From: DATLBA01 sp035527275
Lineage (GTDB): Bacteria > Planctomycetota > Phycisphaerae > FEN-1346
DNA: 59,494 bases
Assembly (NCBI GenBank): GCA_035527275.1
Contig: DATLBA010000062.1
Coordinates: 1 to 59,494, forward strand
Reading direction: 5' to 3'
Below, piece after piece: positions 50,965-58,010 of the stretch. How positions within the stretch are numbered: the first letter of the stretch is position 1; each line of letters begins with the position of its first letter. The position numbers and the translations under genes are program-made. The notes below the pieces were generated by a model that ran no database searches, had not been told where the DNA came from, and saw nothing but the letters and a program-made list of their open reading frames with translations.

Positions 50965-51239
50965 GCCCTGCAAGCAGGGCGGCTAAGTGGATGTAAGGTC
51001 GTTCACACTTAGCCGCCGAGTTTACTCGGCGCGCCCTGCGAGCAGGGCGGCTAAGTGGATGTAAGGTCGTTCATACTTAGCCACCGAGTTTACTCGGCGG
51101 GTGCCTGCAAGCAGGGCGGCTAAGCGGGTGTAAGGTCGTCCATACTTAGCCGCCGAGTTTACTCGGCGCGTGCCTGCGAGCAGGGCGGCTAAGTGGATGT
51201 AAGGTCGTTCATACTTAGCCGCCGAGTTTACTCGGCGGG
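50965..51239. repeat. Four tandem 69-bp structured repeats next to the RAYT gene
   Basis: Units begin at 50965, 51033, 51102 and 51171 (68, 69, 69 and 69 bp). Each can form three hairpins: CCCTGC/GCAGGG (shorter in units 3 and 4), GGCTAAGT/ACTTAGCC around a conserved GTAAGGTCGT core, and CCGAGT/ACTCGG. A few substitutions separate the units and several are compensatory or spare the stems (unit 1 has GGCTAAGTG/CACTTAGCC). The array ends 7 bases before the stop of the convergent AICAR formyltransferase gene. No spacers or ORFs interrupt it. Confidence 0.9.
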
Positions 51240-51246
51240 TGCACCG

Positions 51247-52422
51247 TTAGTGATGAAACAGCCTGAGGCCCGAGAACGCCATCGCCATGCCGTGCTCGTC
51301 GCAGGCCTCGATGATCAAATCGTCGCGCGCCGATCCGCCGGGCTGAAGGATGTACCGGACGCCGGACTGGGCCGCGCGGTCGATGGAGTCGCGGAACGGG
51401 AAGAAGGCGTCGGACGCGAGGCTGACGCCCTGCATCTTGTCGAGCCAGTCGCGCCGCTCGTGCATCGAAAGCGGCTCGGGGGCCGGGTCGAACGCCTCCC
51501 GCCACGCCCGCTCCTCAACCGGCGTCGGGCGCTCCAGCAGGAACTGGTCGATGGCGTTGTTCATCTCGGCCCGCGACAGGCCGTCCTTAAACTTCGCTTC
51601 GAGGACGCGCGGGTGCCGGCGGAGCCACCACGTGTCGGCCTTCGAGCCCGCCAGGCGCGTGCAGTGGACGCGCGACTGCTGGCCGGCGCCGATGCCGATG
51701 GCTTGGCCGTTTTTAGCGAACGCGACGGAGTTGGACTGCGTGTATTTCAGGGCAATCGAGCCGACGACCAAATCGCGGACGGCCTCTTTCGGCAAATCCT
51801 TGTTTTTGGTCACGATGTTTTTGCACAGGTCCGGCCCCGGCACGGCGGCGTTGCGAGTCTGTTCGAGCCAGACGCCATAAACTTGGCGCGTCTCGTTTTC
51901 GGGCGGCTCGAAGTCGGGGTCCATTTTCAGAACCAGATACTTCCCGCCGCGCTTGGCCTTGAGGACCTTGAGCGCATCGTCGTCGTAGTCCGGCGCGATG
52001 CAGCCGTCGGAGACCTCGCGGGCGAGGATCTCGGCGGCGCTTCGGTCAAGAGGGTCGGAGAAGGCGGCAAAGTCGCCGAAACTCGACATGCGGTCCGCCC
52101 CGCGGGCACGAGCGTAGGCGACGGCCAGCGGCGAAAGATCGTCCATGTCGTCAACGAAGCACGCCTTCTTTTCGGCGTCGGAAAGCGGAACCGCAACGGC
52201 AGCGCCGGCCGGGCTGACGTGCTTGAACGATGCTGCCGCCGGCAGGTCCAGCGCCCGGCGAAGTTCCTTGACCAGGGCCCATGCGTTCAGGGCGTCGCAC
52301 ATGTTGATGAAGCCCGGCGCGCCGGAGAGGACTTCAATCGGGAGGTTCCCCTCCGTCACGAAGGCGCGCGCGTGCTTCTGGTGAGGGTTCATGCCGTAGC
52401 GGAGGGGGATTTCCTTCGACAT
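51247..52422 (-). CDS. purH: AICAR formyltransferase, stand-alone, eukaryote-like
   Basis: Transfers a formyl group to AICAR, the ninth step of purine synthesis. At 391 residues only the formyltransferase part of PurH is present; the IMP cyclohydrolase domain that normally leads bacterial PurH is missing. The catalytic Lys67-His68 lie in SFKHVSPAGAAV. Other matches include YARARGADRMSSFGDF, EVSDGCIAPDY, KYTQSNSVAFAKNGQ and the last residues LRLFHH. These read closer to the vertebrate ATIC enzyme than to the E. coli form. It is last in the gnd-pdxB-larA-pfp run. IMP cyclohydrolase must be encoded elsewhere. Confidence 0.92.
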   Translation of the reverse strand: MSKEIPLRYGMNPHQKHARAFVTEGNLPIEVLSGAPGFINMCDALNAWALVKELRRALDLPAAASFKHVSPAGAAVAVPLSDAEKKACFVDDMDDLSPLAVAYARARGADRMSSFGDFAAFSDPLDRSAAEILAREVSDGCIAPDYDDDALKVLKAKRGGKYLVLKMDPDFEPPENETRQVYGVWLEQTRNAAVPGPDLCKNIVTKNKDLPKEAVRDLVVGSIALKYTQSNSVAFAKNGQAIGIGAGQQSRVHCTRLAGSKADTWWLRRHPRVLEAKFKDGLSRAEMNNAIDQFLLERPTPVEERAWREAFDPAPEPLSMHERRDWLDKMQGVSLASDAFFPFRDSIDRAAQSGVRYILQPGGSARDDLIIEACDEHGMAMAFSGLRLFHH

Positions 52423-52487
52423 GTGATGTTCCTTTCAGGGGTGCACGTACCCCGCCGCTTCCGCGGCGGGCTCGATCCACCAAGTGG

Positions 52488-53780
52488 TTACTTACGGTGC
52501 GCCTGCGGCACATAGGCTGTGCGTTTCTTCTTGGCGAAGATGGGCCTAAAGCGGGCGAAGCGCTGACGGCCGTCCTCGAGCGGGACATTGACCCACTCGT
52601 CGCCAATCAGCGGCCGCGCGTAGGCCACAAAGTCGTCCGTCACGTCGATCCGCGATTCGGCGATCCAGTCGGCCGGGAACTTTCGCTCGGAGTTCGCCAC
52701 CTCTTCGAGCGTCACTTTGTCGTAGCGGACGCGGTAATCGGGACCCGGCTGGCGAAGGATGGTGGCCATCCAGCCGCTTCCTTCCTCGGCGGCGATTCGC
52801 GCGGCCTTGACGCCGACCTGGTAGGCTTCGTCCAGGTCCACCCGGGAGGCATAGACCATATTGTGGCGCTGATCGGTGCCGGGAACGTTCCCGCGCGCCG
52901 ACCCGCGGGCCGCCAGGCCCTTTTCGTTCAGGTAATTGACGACCACCTGGGCGGCGGTGGTGGCGCTCGAGGAAAACTGGACGTGGCCGAAGGCGTCGCG
53001 GCGTTCGCCCAAGGAGCCGACGTCGAAACCTTCGCTGATGACGATCAGGCACCGGCCGGCTTTTTTCAGTTGATCGTTGACGTTGTCGGCGAGTTCCTCG
53101 AGGCTCACGCCCGCTTCGGCCAGGTAGATCTGAAGCGGCATTTCGCGCTCGGGGTCGGCCAGGCGCGCCGCCGCCGGGATGAAGCCGATCCGCCGGCCCA
53201 TCGCCTGGATGACCAGGACCGGGTCGGAGGGGCAGGAGCCTGCGTTCTCCTCGTTGGCGTTCTGGACGTAATAGGCCCAGTAACGGGCGACGCTGCCGTA
53301 GCCCGGCGTGTGGTCGATGAGTTTGAACTCCGAGTCGCCGACGTCGTTGTCGATGGTCTTCGGCACGCCGGTGGCGACCAAATCCAGGCCCTGCTCACGG
53401 GCCAGCCGGGCGATCTTGTCGGCGGTGTCCATCGAATCGTTGCCGCCCGTGTAAAAAAAGTAGCCGACGTCGTGGGCCTTCAGAACAGAGATGACGCGCT
53501 CAAAATCTTCCTGCTGCTCATCTTTCAGTTTGTAGCGGCAGGTTCCGATGGCGCCGGCCGCCGGCGTGGTCTCAAGCAGCGCGATTTCCTCGCGCTCCTG
53601 GGCCGAGAGGTCCAGGAGTTCCTCCTCCAGGATGCCCTCGATACCATGCCAGGCGGCATACACCGTGCCGAACGTTTCGGGCATCTCGAAACAGGTCTCG
53701 ACGACGCCGCGAAGGCTGTTGTTGATGACGGACGACGGTCCGCCGGACTGGGCGACGACGACGTTCTTCGCTTCGGCCAT
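52488..53780 (-). CDS. pfp: Diphosphate-dependent 6-phosphofructokinase
   Basis: Phosphorylates fructose-6-phosphate reversibly. The 430-residue protein has the PFK fold. FYTGGNDSMDTA at residues 110-120 carries an Asp in place of the ATP-type Gly, and PKTIDND at 140-146 carries a Lys where ATP enzymes have Gly. These two changes mark PPi-dependent enzymes. Substrate-binding MGRRIGFIPAAAR and the EGFD motif are also present. The next gene, AICAR formyltransferase, follows after 65 bases. Confidence 0.92.
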   Translation of the reverse strand: MAEAKNVVVAQSGGPSSVINNSLRGVVETCFEMPETFGTVYAAWHGIEGILEEELLDLSAQEREEIALLETTPAAGAIGTCRYKLKDEQQEDFERVISVLKAHDVGYFFYTGGNDSMDTADKIARLAREQGLDLVATGVPKTIDNDVGDSEFKLIDHTPGYGSVARYWAYYVQNANEENAGSCPSDPVLVIQAMGRRIGFIPAAARLADPEREMPLQIYLAEAGVSLEELADNVNDQLKKAGRCLIVISEGFDVGSLGERRDAFGHVQFSSSATTAAQVVVNYLNEKGLAARGSARGNVPGTDQRHNMVYASRVDLDEAYQVGVKAARIAAEEGSGWMATILRQPGPDYRVRYDKVTLEEVANSERKFPADWIAESRIDVTDDFVAYARPLIGDEWVNVPLEDGRQRFARFRPIFAKKKRTAYVPQAHRK

Positions 53781-53818
53781 GGGGCAACTCCTTGCTGCGC
53801 AGTGGGTGAGCCCGCCGC

Positions 53819-55075
53819 CTAAATCCGCGTTCTCAACCGGTGCAGCACTTCGCCTGCACGATGAACCACTAGAATACCTTCGTCCTCGCGGCCGGTCCAG
53901 TCCTCCAGGCGGATGCCGGCCGGGTCGCGGTAGCCGAGGTTGATGCGGCGGCAGCGAGCCTCGGGGATGCCGGTGGCCAGCGTCACCGTGATGCGCGGCG
54001 TCTCGACGCCGTCCGAATACGCGCCGAGGCCCTTGACGTGGGTCGAGTGGGCGCAGACGGCCCCGGGCACGTCGGCAAACCTGTCCCGCTGTTTGCGAAA
54101 ATAGTCGAGGCAGTGGTAGCCGATTCGGTCCAGGAGTCGCCCGTGCGTGTGAGAGACCTCGGTGATGTGGGGCCCATAGATGATGAGTTCCCCGCCGTCG
54201 GCGACAACGGGCTCGAGTTTGTACATGACCTTGGCGCCGGTCCAGAGGTCGTCATACATCTCCGGGGCGATGCCGAGAACGGTCTTGTAAGGATGGTCCA
54301 GGTACCTGATGTGGACTTGGGCCGACAGGTCCGCCGCCGCCGAGAACGCTTCCTTCGGCTCGCCGATGAACAGCCCCTTCAGGCCGTCGGGCGTCGCAAC
54401 CATGTCGAAGTTCGTGACGGGCATCTTGACGAACTGTGCGGCCCGGTCGATGACGCGCCGGACGGGGGTGTCCTTGACGCCGATGATCTTCCAGTTGGTC
54501 ACCAGCGCGCCGAGCCAGTGAAAGAAGTGGATGAGTTCCGGCCCGCCGATGCCGGGGAACAGATACTTATAGCCGCCGGAAAAGCCGACGACTTCGTGCG
54601 GGAACGTCGGCCCGACGAGAAACAGGTGGTCGTAGTCGAAGATCTGCCGGTTGATTTCGATGCGCACGTCACGCGTCAATCGGCCCTCGCTCAGGGCCTC
54701 GGTCTCCGCAGCCGACAGGGTGCCGATGACCGCGAGGGCCGCCGGATCGTCCCACGCGTGATTATAAACGCGGACACCGCCGTACCGGTCCCGCCGCTCC
54801 TCGGGCGTCATTTCGAGACGCCTGAGGATTTCGGCCTCCGTCAACGGGCGGTGCGTGCCGAGGGCGATGAGAAAATCCAGTTCGGCGGCGCGGCCGGCGA
54901 GCAGGTCCGAGAGCGTTCGGAACATCAGGCCCACCGGCGCGGTACGGGTCAGGTCGGGAATCAGGGCACAGATGCGCTTGCCGTCAAGGTCGAGCCCCGC
55001 GAGCGCTTCGCCTGTGAGTCGGCGGACCTCGGTGTCGGAAATGAGGCCCTCGGCATGTCCGCGACCGATAACCAT
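53819..55075 (-). CDS. LarA-like nickel-pincer racemase/epimerase family protein
   Basis: A 418-residue member of the lactate racemase (LarA, DUF2088) superfamily, which uses a nickel-pincer nucleotide bound to a lysine. The key residues of Lactobacillus LarA are conserved: His75 in GTHRPLT, His160 and Lys170 in PHEVVGFSGGYK, and His186 in HFFHW. Members isomerise various 2-hydroxy acids or sugars; the substrate here is unknown. No larB, larC or larE cofactor genes are adjacent. Its ATG overlaps the pdxB stop by one base (TGATG), so translation is coupled. Confidence 0.88.
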   Translation of the reverse strand: MVIGRGHAEGLISDTEVRRLTGEALAGLDLDGKRICALIPDLTRTAPVGLMFRTLSDLLAGRAAELDFLIALGTHRPLTEAEILRRLEMTPEERRDRYGGVRVYNHAWDDPAALAVIGTLSAAETEALSEGRLTRDVRIEINRQIFDYDHLFLVGPTFPHEVVGFSGGYKYLFPGIGGPELIHFFHWLGALVTNWKIIGVKDTPVRRVIDRAAQFVKMPVTNFDMVATPDGLKGLFIGEPKEAFSAAADLSAQVHIRYLDHPYKTVLGIAPEMYDDLWTGAKVMYKLEPVVADGGELIIYGPHITEVSHTHGRLLDRIGYHCLDYFRKQRDRFADVPGAVCAHSTHVKGLGAYSDGVETPRITVTLATGIPEARCRRINLGYRDPAGIRLEDWTGREDEGILVVHRAGEVLHRLRTRI

Positions 55076-56241
55076 CAACGGCCCTTTCTCGAAGCCACCG
55101 TGACGGGGAAACCCAGCGTCCGCAGCGCCGCCCGAACACCCGCGTCGTCCGACTCGAGTTCGACCGTCGTCCACGGAAACTCGCGCCGGACCGGGTAGTT
55201 TCTGCGCAGCGACTTAAAGTATGCGCCTCGGTCGCTCTTGGGAACCTTCAGCATTTCGCGCAGGCGGCCGTCGTCGGCCTCGATGTTGTAGGCGGCGGTA
55301 ATGGCCAGGCGCAGCGCCTCGTCCACAGAGACCCCCGCCGGCACCCGCACGCGCGGCTGGTTTGGCGGCGGCATTAGCGGCAACGGGTCCCAGCGGCGCC
55401 GGAGGCCGAAGTGCCGGCAAAGCGCCTCCAGAAGCATCCGCGTCCCGTTCACCTTTCCATCGTAAGAATATCCCGCGATGTGCGGCGTCGCCAGGTCCAC
55501 CCCCGCCAAAAGGTCCGGATCGACGTTCGGCTCGTCCTCCCAGACGTCCAGAATCACCGCCCCAAGGTGGCCGGCCGCAATGGCCGCCTTCAAGGCGGCC
55601 GTCTCGTGGACGGCGCCGCGCGAGGTGTTGATGAGAACCGCCCTGCCCTTCAGTTGCCGCAGGAGACCCTTGTTAATCATGTGATACGTCGCATCAGGCC
55701 CTTCGCGCGTCAGCGGCACGTGGAAGGTCACGATGTCGGCCTCGTCGCAAACCGTCTCAATCGGCACGTATTTCGGATCGCCGGTCCGGCGGGCCAGGGG
55801 CGGATCGTTGCGCAGGACCCGCATCCCGATCCCCTCGGCTATGCGGGCGACGCGGCTGCCGATGTTGCCGACGCCCACGACGCCGAGAACCATGTCCGCC
55901 AGCGCCAGGCCTTTGCGCTCGGCCAGGACCGAAAGCGCGGCGAAGACATACTCGGCGACGCTCCGGGCGTTCGAGCCCTGGGCGCTCCCAAAACCGATCC
56001 CGCGCCGGCTCAGATAGTCACGGTCGATGTGGTCGGTCCCGATCGTCGCGGTCCCGACGAATCGCACGTCCGTCGAATCCAAGAGGCCGGCGCCGGCGCG
56101 CGTCACGCTGCGCACCAGCAGCGCCTGCGCGTCGCGCAGCACCTGAGGTGTAATCTCATCCGCCGCCAGGGCCACCACCTCGCCCAGCGGCCCGAAGGCG
56201 TCCTTGAGAAGCGGAATGTTTTCGTCCGCAACGATCTTCAC
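55075..56241 (-). CDS. pdxB: Erythronate-4-phosphate dehydrogenase
   Basis: Second step of the DXP-dependent pyridoxal phosphate pathway. The 388-residue D-hydroxyacid dehydrogenase starts KIVADENIPL, the PdxB signature, and has GTATIGTDHID and SAQGSNARSVAEYV. The Rossmann motif is GVVGVGNIGSRVA, with catalytic Arg in INTSRGAVH and His in TPHIAGYSYDGK. The C-terminal domain present beyond residue 290 is typical of PdxB and absent from SerA. Lies between gnd and the LarA-like gene. Confidence 0.94.
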   Translation of the reverse strand: MKIVADENIPLLKDAFGPLGEVVALAADEITPQVLRDAQALLVRSVTRAGAGLLDSTDVRFVGTATIGTDHIDRDYLSRRGIGFGSAQGSNARSVAEYVFAALSVLAERKGLALADMVLGVVGVGNIGSRVARIAEGIGMRVLRNDPPLARRTGDPKYVPIETVCDEADIVTFHVPLTREGPDATYHMINKGLLRQLKGRAVLINTSRGAVHETAALKAAIAAGHLGAVILDVWEDEPNVDPDLLAGVDLATPHIAGYSYDGKVNGTRMLLEALCRHFGLRRRWDPLPLMPPPNQPRVRVPAGVSVDEALRLAITAAYNIEADDGRLREMLKVPKSDRGAYFKSLRRNYPVRREFPWTTVELESDDAGVRAALRTLGFPVTVASRKGR

Positions 56242-56265
56242 GCGAGCACCCCGGAGCGGCTCCTG

Positions 56266-57669
56266 TCACTGGGTCCACTGCGTATGGAAGGAGCCTTGCT
56301 TGTCCACGCGCTCGTAGGTGTGCGCGCCGAAACAATCTCGCTGGGCCTGCGTGAGGTTCTGGGGCAGCCGCGCGCGGCGATAGGAATCGACGTATCCGAG
56401 CGCCGAAGCCAGACCGAGGACCGCCACGCCGGCGCGCGCGGCTTCGCCAACCACCGAGCGCAGGGCGCCGACCTTCTCGTTCACCATTCTTGCAAGGGAA
56501 TCGTCCACCAGAAGGTTCGCCAAGTCCGGTTTCCTGCGGTAGGCCGCTGTAATCGGGTCGAGCAGTTTCGCGCGGATGATGCACCCGCCTTTCCAGATGC
56601 GGGCGATTTCGTCCAGGTGCAGCGAATAGTCGTACTCTCTGGACGCTTCGCGCAGCAGGGCCATGCCCTGGGCGTAGCAGCAAATCGTGGCGACATAGAG
56701 TGCGTCGTGCATGGCCGCGATCCATTTTTTCCTGTCGGCGGCGGGTTGGGCGGCCGGGCCTTTGAGGATCTTCGAGGCGGCCACACGCTCCTCCTTGAAG
56801 GCAGAGAGGATGCGGGCCTCAACGGCCATGTCAATCGTGGGGCAGGCGACGCCGAGGTCGAGGGCGTTCTGGCTGGTCCATTTGCCGGTCCCCTTTTGAC
56901 CGGCCTTGTCGAGGATGACGTCCACGAGGGGCCTGCCGGTTTTGGGATCGGTCTTGGCGAGGCAGGCGGCGGTGATTTCCACGAGATAGCCGCCCAGTTC
57001 GCCCTCGTTCCATTCGGCAAAGACACTGCTCATCCGGGGCGGCTCGAGGCCGACCACCGACTTCATCAGGTCATAAACCTCGGCGATGCACTGCATGATG
57101 CCATACTCGATACCGTTGTGCACCATCTTGACGAAGTGGCCCGCGCCGCGCGGACCGATGTAGGCGCAGCAGGGGCCGTCCACCTGGGCCGCGCATCTCT
57201 CCAGGACATCCCGGACGAGGGCATACGCCTCCTCCGACCCGCCCGGCATGATGCAGGGGCCGTGCAGGGCGCCCTCCTCGCCGCCGCTGATTCCCGTGCC
57301 GATGTAAAGAATCCCGTCCTTGGCGAGGTCGTCCAGCCGCCGCTCGGTGTCCTTGAAGAACGAGTTGCCGCCGTCGATCACAAGGTCGCCCTTTTCGAGG
57401 TGCGGGCGGAACTGCTCGATCATCGCGTCCACCGGCGCGCCGGCCTTGACCATGAGGATGATTCTTCGCGGCCGCTCCAGCGACGCGCAGAGTTCCTTCG
57501 GCTCATGCGTGCCGACGATATTTTTCCCGGCGGCCGGTCCCTTGACAAAGGCCTCGGTCTTCGACCCGGTCCGGTTGAAGACGGCGACGGAGAAGCCCTT
57601 GCTTTCGATATTCAGGGCGAGGTTCTGGCCCATGACGGCCAGTCCGACCAGTCCAACCTGCTGCGCCAT
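56266..57669 (-). CDS. gnd: 6-phosphogluconate dehydrogenase, decarboxylating
   Basis: Oxidises and decarboxylates 6-phosphogluconate to ribulose-5-phosphate in the oxidative pentose phosphate pathway. The 467-residue protein has the NADP-binding GLAVMGQNLALNIE, NRTGSK, the substrate motif GISGGEEGALHGPCIMPGG, catalytic Lys in GHFVKMVHNGIEYG and WKGGCIIRAKLL in the C-terminal part. Full length. It heads the pdxB, larA-like, pfp and AICAR formyltransferase run. Confidence 0.97.
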   Translation of the reverse strand: MAQQVGLVGLAVMGQNLALNIESKGFSVAVFNRTGSKTEAFVKGPAAGKNIVGTHEPKELCASLERPRRIILMVKAGAPVDAMIEQFRPHLEKGDLVIDGGNSFFKDTERRLDDLAKDGILYIGTGISGGEEGALHGPCIMPGGSEEAYALVRDVLERCAAQVDGPCCAYIGPRGAGHFVKMVHNGIEYGIMQCIAEVYDLMKSVVGLEPPRMSSVFAEWNEGELGGYLVEITAACLAKTDPKTGRPLVDVILDKAGQKGTGKWTSQNALDLGVACPTIDMAVEARILSAFKEERVAASKILKGPAAQPAADRKKWIAAMHDALYVATICCYAQGMALLREASREYDYSLHLDEIARIWKGGCIIRAKLLDPITAAYRRKPDLANLLVDDSLARMVNEKVGALRSVVGEAARAGVAVLGLASALGYVDSYRRARLPQNLTQAQRDCFGAHTYERVDKQGSFHTQWTQ

Positions 57670-58010
57670 TTTCTCTGTCTCCTGCCAGGGCCGACACGTT
57701 CAGCCCGGTGCGCGGGATTGAACGCCGAACGAGCCGGCCATTCTATCAGGGGCTTTCCGCCCGTCAAGGAAGGGGGCCCCGACCGGCGGGCCATAATCCG
57801 TGGCCCCCGCCGACAGGCTTCCCGATTTTTCCGCAACATCAGGCCCGATTGGACAGTATAATAATAGGGCAAACGAGGGACCAGCGAGCGGGATGGATTT
57901 TCTTCTTCCGTCCGCTCTCCAGCACCGATTAGAACAATGGCAAGGCGGCAGACCGGGAGGCCGAGTCCGTCGCCGGACCGTCCGGAAGGGGACGAAGGAG
58001 GTTTTTGGCC
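57670..58010. other. Divergent intergenic region gnd / DUF4159 gene
   Basis: Contains the gnd promoter on the minus strand and a TATAAT (57857-57862) on the plus strand with no good -35 box. The string TATAATAATAGGG is shared with the PEP-CTERM promoter. No gene is seen. Confidence 0.55.
57740..57767 (-). promoter_or_regulatory. Promoter of the gnd operon
   Basis: On the minus strand TTGACG and TAGAAT are separated by 16 bases, about 65 bases ahead of the gnd start. Confidence 0.6.

Noticed and set aside
50965..51239. CRISPR array or attC cassette array
   Set aside because: The 69-bp units are contiguous with no variable spacers, no cas genes are present, and no cassette ORFs or integrase sites lie between units.
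55411..57861. An 816-codon open frame on the plus strand
   Set aside because: It is antisense to pdxB and gnd, both full-length and motif-complete on the minus strand.
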